From Pseudomonadaceae bacterium (GTDB lineage: Bacteria; Pseudomonadota; Alphaproteobacteria; UBA2136; UBA6156), in the NCBI GenBank assembly GCA_024236095.1, contig JACKLD010000015.1, forward strand, positions 1 to 64,000: 64,000 bases of DNA, given 5' to 3'. Below the pieces are notes generated by a model. That model was not told where the DNA came from, searched no databases, and worked only from the letters and a program-made list of their open reading frames with translations. Shown piece by piece: positions 50,026 to 57,951 of the stretch (position 1 is the stretch's first letter; the number at the start of each line of letters is the position of its first letter). The translations under genes were made by a program, and so were the position numbers.

Positions 50026-51072
50026 TTAACGGGACGCCCGCGTCAAGAGGCACCCATCGCCAAAGCTGTAAAAGCGCATGCGCCCGGCAATGGCGCGGGC
50101 GTAAAGGGCGCGCAAGGCATCTTCCCCGATAAACGCCGCCACCAGCATCAACAGGCTGCTGCCGGGCAGGTGGAAGTTGGTAATGAGCTTGTCCACCACA
50201 CGGAACTCAAACCCGGGGCAGATAAGCAGGTCGGTCTCAGCCTGCCAGCCGGAAAGGCTTCCGGCCAAAGCCCAGCTCTCCAACGTACGGCAGGTGGTGG
50301 TGCCCACGGCCACCACGTTGCGCCCCGCCTGCTTGGTGGCCTGGATGTCCGCCGCCGTGCCTTCCGACACCGCACACCACTCCTTGTGCAGTTTGCCCGC
50401 CGCCAACTGATCCGGCGTGGGGTTGAGGAAGGTGCCCGCCCCCACATGCAATGTCACTTTGGCGAGGCCGATACCCGCCTTGTCCAGCGCCTCCAACAAG
50501 CTCTCGCTAAAATGCAGCCCTGCGGTGGGCGCCGCCACACTGCCCGCCGTGCCCGCATATACGGTTTGATAACGGGCACGCACCGCCGCCGAATCCTCGG
50601 CATGGATATACGGCGGCAACGGCGTATGGCCATGGGCTTGCAGGTAGGGCTCCACCTCGGCAGCAGACAGGTTCAACGCCACATGCACAAAGCCGCCCTC
50701 GCCATCCCGCGCTTCCACCCGCGCGGTGGCCCCACCGTCCAGCACAATCGCATCCCCCTCGCGCAACCGTCGCATCGGGCGCGCCATCGCTTGCCAGCGG
50801 GTCATGGTGCTATCCAGTGGGCGGTGCAGCAACAGCTCCACTTTCACGTCCGGGTGCCCCTCGCCCCTGCCCCGCCGCTCGCCGAACAACCGTGCAGGCA
50901 GCACCTTGCTTTCATTCACCACCAGCAAGTCGCCCTTGTTCAAGAAGCGCGGCAGGTCGGCATAGGTGGCAATTTCATCCTCCGGCCAGCGCAACAGGCG
51001 CGCACTCTCTCGCGGCTCGGCAGCGGTGTGGGCAATCAGCTCTGGTGGGAGGTAGTAATCATACGGCGTCAT
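50026..51072 (-). CDS. queA: QueA, S-adenosylmethionine:tRNA ribosyltransferase-isomerase
   Basis: 348 aa. It converts preQ1 at tRNA position 34 to epoxyqueuosine using the ribosyl part of SAM. Recognised by the start MTPYDYYLPPELIAHTAAEP, DLPRFLNKGDLLVVNESKVL, GSVAAPTAGLHFSESLLEAL and the end FHLPGSSLLMLVAAFIGEDA. Full length. It heads the queA-orphans-tgt unit. Confidence 0.96.
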   Translation of the reverse strand: MTPYDYYLPPELIAHTAAEPRESARLLRWPEDEIATYADLPRFLNKGDLLVVNESKVLPARLFGERRGRGEGHPDVKVELLLHRPLDSTMTRWQAMARPMRRLREGDAIVLDGGATARVEARDGEGGFVHVALNLSAAEVEPYLQAHGHTPLPPYIHAEDSAAVRARYQTVYAGTAGSVAAPTAGLHFSESLLEALDKAGIGLAKVTLHVGAGTFLNPTPDQLAAGKLHKEWCAVSEGTAADIQATKQAGRNVVAVGTTTCRTLESWALAGSLSGWQAETDLLICPGFEFRVVDKLITNFHLPGSSLLMLVAAFIGEDALRALYARAIAGRMRFYSFGDGCLLTRASR

Positions 51073-51155
51073 GGGGACGCTTTAACGGGTTTTGTTGTTT
51101 CTGTCACCATTCCAGCGTATTGACCAAGTCCGCCCACATCAGTATACAAAACTTT

Positions 51156-51653
51156 ATGTCGTCAATGATCCGCTACCCTTGCTCCAATCCTCTCGTGCAA
51201 CGGGCCGCAGAAATCAGTTCGGCCTTGCGCATGCCAACTCCGGTAATTTACCAAGCCCGGGAATCATTTCATGTAGCCGAGATTGCTTATGCGGAAATTT
51301 ACGAGCATGACGATTTGTCTCTTGAACGCCGAATTGTTTTGTCGCATGAACTCGCCACTCACGCGCCTCCCGCATGGACACGATGGGTTCTTGCACACGA
51401 ACTGGCAGAACTGCGACTTCCCCTTTCCATTTCAGGTTTCAGGCGTGAATTTATGGCAGACCGCCTTGCCGCACGTTTTGAAGGCTATGAGACAGGTATT
51501 GCCATTTTCAATCATCTCATCACTGCTGACGGGCAGGCTGCCGACTCACTCCAATATTATGATGACGACATTTCAACCCACCCTTCACTCGTTGCGCGTA
51601 TTATCCATCTACAAACAGCCCAGCAGCGCCATGATTCACACACGTTAAAATAA
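51156..51653 (+). CDS. M48-like protein with an atypical HExxE site
   Basis: 165 aa (ATG 51156; 51165 is an alternative; Shine-Dalgarno weak). The region WVLAHELAELRLPLSISGFR and RREFMADRLAARFEGYETG resembles M48 peptidases, where HExxH and a later E-x-x-x-D bind zinc. Here the second His is replaced by Glu (HELAE). A nearby SHELATH does not fit the spacing. It is probably a degenerate or altered peptidase, with no membrane segments seen. It diverges from queA and converges with the Fis-like gene. Confidence 0.6.
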   Translation: MSSMIRYPCSNPLVQRAAEISSALRMPTPVIYQARESFHVAEIAYAEIYEHDDLSLERRIVLSHELATHAPPAWTRWVLAHELAELRLPLSISGFRREFMADRLAARFEGYETGIAIFNHLITADGQAADSLQYYDDDISTHPSLVARIIHLQTAQQRHDSHTLK

Positions 51654-51679
51654 ACAAGGGGGCCGGCGGCCCCCTGTTT
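51652..51679. terminator. Bidirectional terminator between the M48-like and Fis-like genes
   Basis: GGGGGCC/GGCCCCC form a 7-bp stem with a GGC loop, flanked by AAAC(A)A and TGTTT, placed between two convergent stop codons. On the minus strand the stem is followed by TTGTTTATTTTAA, a reasonable U-rich tract; on the plus strand the tail is only TGTTT. Confidence 0.7.
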
Positions 51680-51693
51680 GGCAAAGCATGCGC

Positions 51694-52032
51694 TTACACC
51701 ATAAAGTCGCCACCGATGCGCATCAGGTCGATGTTCAGTTCACGAATCTTCTTGCGGAGCGTGTTGCGGTTGATGCCCAAAATGCTGGCGGCGCGCACCT
51801 GGTTGCAGCGCACGTAACGCAGCACGTGCTCGATGAGGGGCTTTTCAACCTGGGAAATCACCTTGTCGTACATGCCGTTGGCGGGGCTCATGCCGTTGAG
51901 ATCCTTGAAGTAACTGCGCAGGCAGGCGTCCACGCTGGCGGGAAGGCTTTCATTGAACGCTTCTGCACGCAAACGATACAGCGGCGACATGGCGCGGCCT
52001 TGTTGATGGGGTGCGGATGTCGTATGGTCCAT
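51694..52032 (-). CDS. Fis-family DNA-binding protein behind dusB
   Basis: 112 aa. SVDACLRSYFKDLNG, MYDKVISQVEKPLIEHVLRY and RAASILGINRNTLRKKIREL cover the whole Fis fold: the dimer helices and the helix-turn-helix. A GGGAGG site lies upstream. E. coli Fis is also encoded right after dusB. In alphaproteobacteria, however, dusB is normally followed by ntrB-ntrC, and NtrC ends in the same type of domain. It could be a nucleoid protein like Fis or the stand-alone remnant of NtrC. I cannot decide between these from this window. Confidence 0.85.
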   Translation of the reverse strand: MDHTTSAPHQQGRAMSPLYRLRAEAFNESLPASVDACLRSYFKDLNGMSPANGMYDKVISQVEKPLIEHVLRYVRCNQVRAASILGINRNTLRKKIRELNIDLMRIGGDFMV

Positions 52033-52098
52033 CTGGTTGGGTCCTCCCGTTGTTATCCCTATTTTACTTATTCAGACTCCGTTCACCAACCACAATAT

Positions 52099-53184
52099 CT
52101 AGTGGGTGGCGGAACTGACTCTGCTTATATCATTGTCAGCTCTGAGTAAGCAAGAGTCATATAGCTTTTTGATTTCCCGCTTCATCTCATCACCACAAGA
52201 TATTGAATTTAACTTCATTCTCAGCTCACGTCCGCCGGTTAAACCGCGCGTGTAACCTGCCACATGTTTACGCATGTGATGAATTCCGCGCCACTCGCCG
52301 TACAAATCGATGGCAAGACCGATGTGCTCCAGCACGATTTCCTTCTGCTCGCCAAGGCACGGCGCCGCCACACGGCGACCGCTTTTCATGTACTCGGCCA
52401 CTTGTCCGAGTATCCACGGCGCACCTTGGGTGGCCCGACCAATCATCACGCCGTCGCAGCCGCTTTGTGCCAACGCTTCGGCGGCATCGTCCACACAGTT
52501 GATATCGCCATTCACCAGTACCGGAATGTTCACCGCCTTCTTCATGTTGCGGATGAACGCCCAATCGGCATGCCCTTTATACATCTGCGCACGGGTGCGG
52601 CCATGGAAGGCCAGCATTTGGATGCCGCATTTCTCGGCCAGTTTGGCAATTTCCACGCCGTTCTTGTTCAGCTCGTCCCAGCCGATACGGGTCTTCAGCG
52701 TCACCGGCACCTTCACCGCATCGACAACCCGACAAAGGATTTCCTCGACCAGTTTCATGTCTTTCAGCAGCGCGCTGCCCGCCATGCAGTTGACCACTTT
52801 CTTCACGGGGCACCCCATGTTGATGTCGATGATATCGGCACCGGCAAGCTCGTTAACCTTGGCCGCCGCCGCCATGTTGTGCGGATCGGCGCCGACGATT
52901 TGCACACTGTGGATGCCCTGACGCGGATCGAACGTCGCTTTCTGCGCAGCCACGGCGGCCCCACGCACCACGCCCTCTGCCGCCACCATCTCGCTCACCA
53001 CCAGCCCCGCGCCATAACGGCGCGCCAGCAGGCGGGTCGGACGGTCGGTAATCTCGGTCATGGGGGCCAGCACCACATTGGCATCCAGCACATGCTGCCC
53101 GATGCGGATGGGCGCAAGTCCGGCAAACGGTGCGGCAACAGGCGTTGCAGTGTTGGCGGAAGATGGGACGGCGGTCACATTCAT
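52099..53184 (-). CDS. dusB: DusB, tRNA-dihydrouridine synthase
   Basis: 361 aa from the ATG at 53184 (a TTG ten codons further up is possible). It reduces uridines in the tRNA D-loop using FMN and NADPH. Motifs are VVLAPMTEITDRPTRLLARR, the catalytic Cys in IINMGCPVKKVV-type IIDINMGCPVKKVVNC, and the FMN phosphate site GCDGVMIGRATQGAPWI. The C-terminal helical domain with HMRKHVAGYTRGLTGG is normal. It precedes the Fis-like gene by 66 nt. Confidence 0.95.
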   Translation of the reverse strand: MNVTAVPSSANTATPVAAPFAGLAPIRIGQHVLDANVVLAPMTEITDRPTRLLARRYGAGLVVSEMVAAEGVVRGAAVAAQKATFDPRQGIHSVQIVGADPHNMAAAAKVNELAGADIIDINMGCPVKKVVNCMAGSALLKDMKLVEEILCRVVDAVKVPVTLKTRIGWDELNKNGVEIAKLAEKCGIQMLAFHGRTRAQMYKGHADWAFIRNMKKAVNIPVLVNGDINCVDDAAEALAQSGCDGVMIGRATQGAPWILGQVAEYMKSGRRVAAPCLGEQKEIVLEHIGLAIDLYGEWRGIHHMRKHVAGYTRGLTGGRELRMKLNSISCGDEMKREIKKLYDSCLLRADNDISRVSSATH

Positions 53185-53333
53185 CGGCGCGGAAGGTGCC
53201 AAAATTTTAGGCAAGGGTCAAGCAACCATGGTGCGAAAAGCCGGAAATAAATCGTGGCAAAAACGCCCCGCAACCCTTGACAATTCCGCCTGCCAAGCTG
53301 GAACACGCCATGCCCCCATGCTACCAGAAGCCC

Positions 53334-53900
53334 ATGAACGCCGTCGAACGCCACCGCAAGAACAAGTCCTTCGCCCTCAGCGTGCCCAAGTGGCACTGGA
53401 GCAGCCTGATCGTCACCATCGGCAACATGGGTTACCTCCCCAAGTATGAATGGAGCCACTGGGGGTCGCTGTCCATGAGCATCCTTCCGCCGCTGGCGCT
53501 GGTGCTGCTGGGCGGCCATGTCAGCGTGCTGCCAACCGTCATCGCCATCATTCTCTCTTGCGCGTTGGCAAACCACGCGCTGCACCACATCGCCGCACGC
53601 GGAGTCGAGAGCGACCACGATGCCAGCGCCATCGTCATCGACGAAGTCGCCGGAAGCTCGGTGGCGATGCTGGCGGTGCCCATCATGCTGCCCTTGCTGG
53701 GGTGGGAGCCTACCCTGCACAACGGCCTTGTGTGTGCGTTGTTTGTCGGCTGGGTGTTCCGCTTCTTCGATATCTACAAACCCTTCCCCGCCAACGTGTT
53801 CGATACGGTCTGGCACCACCCATTCGCCGTGATGGCCGATGATCTGGTAGCTGGATTTTATGCCGCGCTGGTGGGCGTGGCATTTGCCATCGCCGTCTGA
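53334..53900 (+). CDS. pgpA: Phosphatidylglycerophosphatase A
   Basis: 188 aa from MNAVERHRKNKSF. It dephosphorylates phosphatidylglycerol phosphate in the inner membrane. It matches PgpA: VTIGNMGYLPKYEWSHWGS, the acidic metal site SDHDASAIVIDEVAGSSVAM and RFFDIYKPFPANVFDTV with the final MADDLVAGFYAAL. Several membrane segments. It diverges from dusB. The start is uncertain; upstream in-frame ATGs exist at 53277 and 53310. Confidence 0.93.
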   Translation: MNAVERHRKNKSFALSVPKWHWSSLIVTIGNMGYLPKYEWSHWGSLSMSILPPLALVLLGGHVSVLPTVIAIILSCALANHALHHIAARGVESDHDASAIVIDEVAGSSVAMLAVPIMLPLLGWEPTLHNGLVCALFVGWVFRFFDIYKPFPANVFDTVWHHPFAVMADDLVAGFYAALVGVAFAIAV

Positions 53901-53919
53901 CTCCCCTTATAGATGAGGG

Positions 53920-54396
53920 ATGACACGCGTCCTCTCCCTCCTCTGCGCCATGTTCCTACTGGCGGGTTGCATGCCCGGGCCGGATGTCACGCGCCTGCCC
54001 AAATGGCAAAAGCCCGCCGACCTGCCGCGCTTCGGCGACTGGATTGTCGATGACTGCACCATCCTCGCCAACGCGGGCGAGGTGCGCGCCGAGAGCAGCG
54101 GCAAACTTTCCGGCGGGGTGATGCCGGTGACCTTCCATCTCGAGATGCCACTGGTGCGCCCGCCACAGGCGCAAATGAGCGGCCTGCCGGTGGCCCTGCC
54201 ACTGGATGGCACCAGCTGGACCTTCCGCACCTATCTGGCCTACGATGCCACCACCGTGGCCCACATGATGGACCCGGGCACCTTCCTGATGCTTAGCTAC
54301 CAACCGCTCAACACCTCCGACACACGACAAATCCACTTCGATACCCGTGGTCTGCTTCAGGCGGCAGTGCATGTTGGAAAAGTGTGCGGGCGGTAG
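53920..54396 (+). CDS. Putative lipoprotein of unknown function
   Basis: 158 aa. Signal peptide MTRVLSLLCAMFLLAGCMPG with a lipobox Cys. The mature part is beta-rich: RFGDWIVDDCTILANAGEVR, VMPVTFHLEMPLVRPPQAQM, SWTFRTYLAYDATTVAHMMD. It has Cys pairs and no known domain. It lies 19 nt after pgpA, probably the same transcript. Confidence 0.75.
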   Translation: MTRVLSLLCAMFLLAGCMPGPDVTRLPKWQKPADLPRFGDWIVDDCTILANAGEVRAESSGKLSGGVMPVTFHLEMPLVRPPQAQMSGLPVALPLDGTSWTFRTYLAYDATTVAHMMDPGTFLMLSYQPLNTSDTRQIHFDTRGLLQAAVHVGKVCGR

Positions 54397-54437
54397 GCCC
54401 CCTCTTGAAGTTCTTTGCGTATTCCCATACCTTTTGT

Positions 54438-55310
54438 ATGAAACGCCACACATCCTTCAAAACCATTGCATGGGCCGCAACAGGGCTTGCCTTTGCCGCT
54501 TGGGCAGAAGTGAAAACCAATATCGGGCAGATGCTGCTGACCGACCCCGTTAACGTTGCCAAGTCAAACGCCGACTTCGATAGCATCCGCCAGTAGGCCG
54601 GCAACCTTGCCACCCTGTTTGACAAGCATGTCAATCTGAATGCCCGCTATTTCCATAGCATCATGTCTTCCGGCCGTGTCAGCGAAGACCTTTACCAAGA
54701 CTTCAACCCTGCCCAAGACTATTTGCGCGAAACCGCCGCCTTTTACCGCCGCATGGCTGCCGCTTCGCCTCGAGAATTGGCCGAATCTCTCATCGGTTCC
54801 GGTGTCTTCCGTGATGCCGAGTTCAAACAGCCCATGGTTGAACAGTTCGCTTCTTCCGACATCAAGGCTCCATTGCTTGAAGAAAAAACACCTCCCGGTG
54901 CTGACGAATCAAAAACCGTTATTTCACAAAAGCTCCAACAAGGCGGGGCCGTCTCCTCCGTACGTCACGCAGCTTACAGTTTTGCGTGGGATACCTCCAA
55001 GAAGCAGCATGGTCCCTTCGGCTTGAATCGGTCCCTTGTCAATGGGCTTATGGAAGCACTGGATGATATTACACAAAAACATGCAGAGCCTGTCGTTATC
55101 AAAGAGCTCTCGGCCAATACAGATGCTATCCGTAGCGCGCACGAGGAACTTTACCGAACCGTCCGGGCATCCTTTGATGTCGAACGCTCCGTACTTGTCG
55201 GGTTGGGAGTTAAAAACGCTTCAAGCGCCTATGAAGGCCTAAGCAGCACTGGCCCTACCAATCGGTTCCAGTTTGCCCCAAGCTTGGCTGACGACAAAAC
55301 GCGAGGCTAA
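54438..55310 (+). pseudogene. Secreted/anchored protein gene split by an in-frame TAG
   Basis: ATG 54438 starts a signal-peptide-like MKRHTSFKTIAWAATGLAFA and continues to FDSIRQ, then TAG at 54594-54596. The same frame continues without other stops to 55310: AGNLATLFDKHVNLNARYFH, LYQDFNPAQDYLRETAAFYR, FASSDIKAPLLEEKTPPGAD, RSAHEELYRTVRASFDVERS. The full product would be about 290 aa, with no recognised family. The codon before TAG is CAG, so a single C-to-T change of a second CAG is plausible. An internal ATG at 54663 could restart translation. Confidence 0.6.
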
Positions 55311-55348
55311 TCGCCTCAGACATGTCTCATGACCTGATGTCTTAGACC

Positions 55349-55801
55349 TTACTCTTCATAACTCGCCAACAAACTGGCAAAGCGGTTCATCAGACCATCG
55401 ATGCTGTTGGTGGCCACAAGGCCCGAGAAACCGGTGAGGTGCTCGACCCCCATGAATTTCTTTTCAGCCCCCAGCAGCACAGGCTTGCCCGCACCCAGCA
55501 TGTAGCCGATTTCCACCCGACTGGCTTGGTTGGAAAGCCCCTCGCCCAACCAGAACACACCGATATCGGCAAGGTCCAGCGCCTGACGCTCCCAGCCGAC
55601 CTGCGTGGCGTGGCCGATAGGATCGATATCGGGGTCGATGAAATTGTCGCGGCGCGGGTTGATGAAGGTGACGTCGCTTTTTTCAAAGCGGGTGAAGAAC
55701 TCCAGCCGCCACTCACGGCCCTTGCAAACGCCCCCCAGAAACACACGGGGCTTCGGCATCGGCTTGTTCAGGGGTTCGTCGGCTTTGATGAGAACGTACA
55801 T
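55349..55801 (-). CDS. Nucleoside 2-deoxyribosyltransferase-like protein
   Basis: 150 aa. PRVFLGGVCKGREWRLEFFT, FINPRRDNFIDPDIDPI, LADIGVFWLGEGLSNQASRV and EIGYMLGAGKPVLLGAE are the parts of the deoxyribosyltransferase-like fold: a GG-x-x-x-x-x-W start, a Glu in the VEIGY helix and a DIGVFW strand. Known members move bases between deoxyribosides; this subgroup is mostly uncharacterised and also appears in phage and defence contexts. It ends a three-gene run with two small proteins upstream. Confidence 0.75.
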   Translation of the reverse strand: MYVLIKADEPLNKPMPKPRVFLGGVCKGREWRLEFFTRFEKSDVTFINPRRDNFIDPDIDPIGHATQVGWERQALDLADIGVFWLGEGLSNQASRVEIGYMLGAGKPVLLGAEKKFMGVEHLTGFSGLVATNSIDGLMNRFASLLASYEE

Positions 55802-55810
55802 GACACGCCC

Positions 55811-56011
55811 TTACGACGCATGTTCAAGCGTGAAGAACTCGAAGAAAGCGGTGGGCATGTTGTTGTCCTGCGCCCATTTGAGGTCGGCCTCGGAAATGTT
55901 CTTGCCGGATGCCTGCCGCTGCATGCGCTGGTCGGCTTCCAAAATCACCTGCGCCGAGCGCAACAGGCGCTCGCGGTCTTGTTGCAGATTGGAGGAGGCC
56001 TTCCCGCTCAT
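55811..56011 (-). CDS. Small helical protein, unknown
   Basis: 66 aa: SNLQQDRERLLRSAQVILEA and ISEADLKWAQDNNMPTAFFE, helical with no membrane segment. It lies 5 nt after the 41-aa gene and 9 nt before the deoxyribosyltransferase-like gene, so the three form one unit. Confidence 0.55.
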   Translation of the reverse strand: MSGKASSNLQQDRERLLRSAQVILEADQRMQRQASGKNISEADLKWAQDNNMPTAFFEFFTLEHAS

Positions 56012-56016
56012 GCCGT

Positions 56017-56142
56017 TTATGCCTCGCTCACGTCAAAATACTGGGAGATAATGTCGGAAGGCGCGGCATCCTGATGGTTACCGTCTTCCATCACCACTTC
56101 AAACAGGTCGTCGAAGCCGAAGGATGTGAAGGTTTGGGCCAT
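56017..56142 (-). CDS. 41-aa small protein with strong ribosome site
   Basis: MAQTFTSFGFDDLFEVVMED, then GNHQDAAPSDIISQYFDVSE. The ATG has AAGGGAGG 8 nt upstream, the best Shine-Dalgarno of this cluster. It is acidic and aromatic-rich with no signal or membrane helix. It leads the 41 aa - 66 aa - deoxyribosyltransferase-like unit. Small size limits certainty. Confidence 0.55.
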   Translation of the reverse strand: MAQTFTSFGFDDLFEVVMEDGNHQDAAPSDIISQYFDVSEA

Positions 56143-56262
56143 ATTCTGTCCTCCCTTTGTTAGAGGGCACCCTAGCCATGCGCGCGGGCTGCCGCAAGGC
56201 TTTGCCTGTTTGGCAGGCGACCTTCTGTGACCAAAAGAGCACCACCCGTCTGCAAGCCCTTG

Positions 56263-57087
56263 TTATTTTCGGGGTTGCAATGCCAGTACCCGTTGATATG
56301 CCTCGCGCTTGGAAATGCCTGTCTCGGCGGCAAGCCACGCCGCCACCTCTTTGGCATGGCCAACGGCAGCCAGACGGGCGACAATCGCGGCATCGGCCAC
56401 TTCGGCGCGTTCGCCCTCCCCGCTGTTTCCGGCCACCACCAACACGCACTCGCCCTTGATATCGCGATTTACCAACGTCTCCGCCAGCTCCTCCAACGGC
56501 GCCGCCAGCCATTCTTCATGCAGCTTGGTCAACTCCCGCGCCAGCACGGCGAAGCGGTTGCCAAGGGCTCCGGCCAACTCGGCGACCGTGCCCGCCACCC
56601 GGTTGGGCGATTCATAAAATACCAGCGTCTCGGGGTAACCAGCCAAACGGGCCAGCAGGCTTTTACGCTCACCCGCCTTGCGCGGCAGAAACCCATGAAA
56701 AAGAAACGGCCCCTCCAGCCCGCTGCCTGCCACCGCCATGGCCACCGCACTGGGGCCGGGAATCACGCCGACCGACACTCCGGCCGCCCGCGCCGCCGCC
56801 ACCAACCGCGCCCCGGGGTCGGAAATGGCGGGCAGGCCGCTGTCGGAAATCAGCGTCACGCTTTGCCCTTTGACCATCAGCGGCACCAACTCGGCGGTGC
56901 GGGCGGCTTCGTTGTCCTTGTGGTAACTCACCAGCTTGGGCGGCTTGATGCCCAGCCTCTGCAACAATTGTCCGGTGCGACGGGTATCCTCGCAGGCCAG
57001 CAACGTGGCCTGCTCCAACGCCTCACGCATCCGTGGCGACATATCACCAAGGTTGCCGATGGGGGTGGCGAGGAGGGTCAGCATCAA
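56263..57087 (-). CDS. rsmI: RsmI, 16S rRNA 2-prime-O-ribose C1402 methyltransferase
   Basis: 274 aa. Tetrapyrrole-methylase fold: MLTLLATPIGNLGDMSPRMR, CEDTRRTGQLLQRLGI, VTLISDSGLPAISDPGARLV and ELTKLHEEWLAAPLEELAE. It methylates the 2-prime hydroxyl of C1402 in 16S rRNA. Its ATG overlaps the stop of the zeta-toxin-like gene by 4 nt, which is unusual for rsmI. Confidence 0.94.
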   Translation of the reverse strand: MMLTLLATPIGNLGDMSPRMREALEQATLLACEDTRRTGQLLQRLGIKPPKLVSYHKDNEAARTAELVPLMVKGQSVTLISDSGLPAISDPGARLVAAARAAGVSVGVIPGPSAVAMAVAGSGLEGPFLFHGFLPRKAGERKSLLARLAGYPETLVFYESPNRVAGTVAELAGALGNRFAVLARELTKLHEEWLAAPLEELAETLVNRDIKGECVLVVAGNSGEGERAEVADAAIVARLAAVGHAKEVAAWLAAETGISKREAYQRVLALQPRK

Positions 57088-57701
57088 GATAAGGCCCCCT
57101 CACCAACTTCCAAATCCTGAATCACGCGATTGGCCCAAGCAGGGAAGGCCTGCTGATAGACCCGCCTGACTTTACCATGAGTTGTACGGAACAAGAATGT
57201 CGGAAAAGCATCAAACACAGAGTTGTCAAAAACAAAAGCCCTATCAACCAACATGCACGCTTCAGCACAGTTCTGAATGGAGCGATAATAACGCTTGTGA
57301 ACTTCATCTTCCGGCACAAAGTGTCCTCCTTGCTGGTGGCGCACTCTAATACGTTCCATGTTAATCGCTGGAGAACTGGTGGCGATGTAAAACATCCAAC
57401 TCTGAAACCCTTGTTCCTTCGCTCGTTCAATAAATTCCAAACGTGTCAGAACAGTTTCACACATAAAACTCGTTCTTTTCTGAATCAAATCTTCACGACG
57501 GCGACCGGTTATGAGTGCCGATCTTCTCCGCGCCCGAGGATCATTCCAATCCCCAAGCTCATGTTCGGCAATATAATCCGCATTCAAAAATGTTGTGTTT
57601 TCGGCCCAACTGCGGAGCCTTATTCTTTCAACGAGTTCTGATTTTCCTGAACCATTCGGACCAGCAACAACCACCACAAACGGATGACGCATCAACGCCA
57701 C
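57084..57701 (-). CDS. Zeta-toxin-like P-loop kinase
   Basis: 205 aa, GTG start with GGAG 8 nt upstream, immediately after the preceding stop codon. Walker A is VVVAGPNGSGKSELVERIRL. The later SFMCETVLTRLEFIERAKEQ, RIRVRHQQGGHFVPEDEVHK and RYYRSIQNCAEA are the zeta-toxin layout (Glu in the CET strand, GGH-x-VP). Zeta toxins phosphorylate UDP-N-acetylglucosamine or related substrates; many family members are uncharacterised kinases. It is paired with a small upstream gene and overlaps rsmI. Confidence 0.82.
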   Translation of the reverse strand: MALMRHPFVVVVAGPNGSGKSELVERIRLRSWAENTTFLNADYIAEHELGDWNDPRARRRSALITGRRREDLIQKRTSFMCETVLTRLEFIERAKEQGFQSWMFYIATSSPAINMERIRVRHQQGGHFVPEDEVHKRYYRSIQNCAEACMLVDRAFVFDNSVFDAFPTFLFRTTHGKVRRVYQQAFPAWANRVIQDLEVGEGALS

Positions 57702-57920
57702 CTACTTGTCTCCGTTTGCTTTTTGAATACGTCTGACGGCATCAGCACGTTGCTCGCGCGTCATACGATAGGGGCGATACCCGTTGGATGCCAGAAGCCT
57801 CTTTTCACGAGCACCATCCAAAACCTCGCGCGCCAAAAGGGAAACCGCATCGTCCGACGGTTCACGTTGCAGCATGTCCTCCAAGGGAAAAGCCCCACTC
57901 TCAGAACGTCCATCATCCAT
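57702..57920 (-). CDS. Small protein upstream of the zeta-like toxin, candidate antitoxin
   Basis: About 72 aa (ATG 57920; a TTG at 57938 is an alternative). It is charged and helical: SLLAREVLDGAREKRLLASN and YRMTREQRADAVRRIQKANG. Its TAG is followed without a gap by the toxin GTG, the tight layout of toxin-antitoxin pairs, in which zeta-like kinases are often preceded by a small antitoxin. No known antitoxin family is recognised. Confidence 0.6.
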   Translation of the reverse strand: MDDGRSESGAFPLEDMLQREPSDDAVSLLAREVLDGAREKRLLASNGYRPYRMTREQRADAVRRIQKANGDK

Positions 57921-57951
57921 ACGAACACCGTATACCAAATAATCTTAAGGT

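Noticed and set aside
35896..55310. Reassignment of TAG to a sense codon in this organism
   Set aside because: Many clear genes in the window end in TAG (tolA, tolQ, mgtE, nlpD, the YqaA-like gene, serS, the four-helix-bundle gene), so the two interrupted frames are better explained locally.
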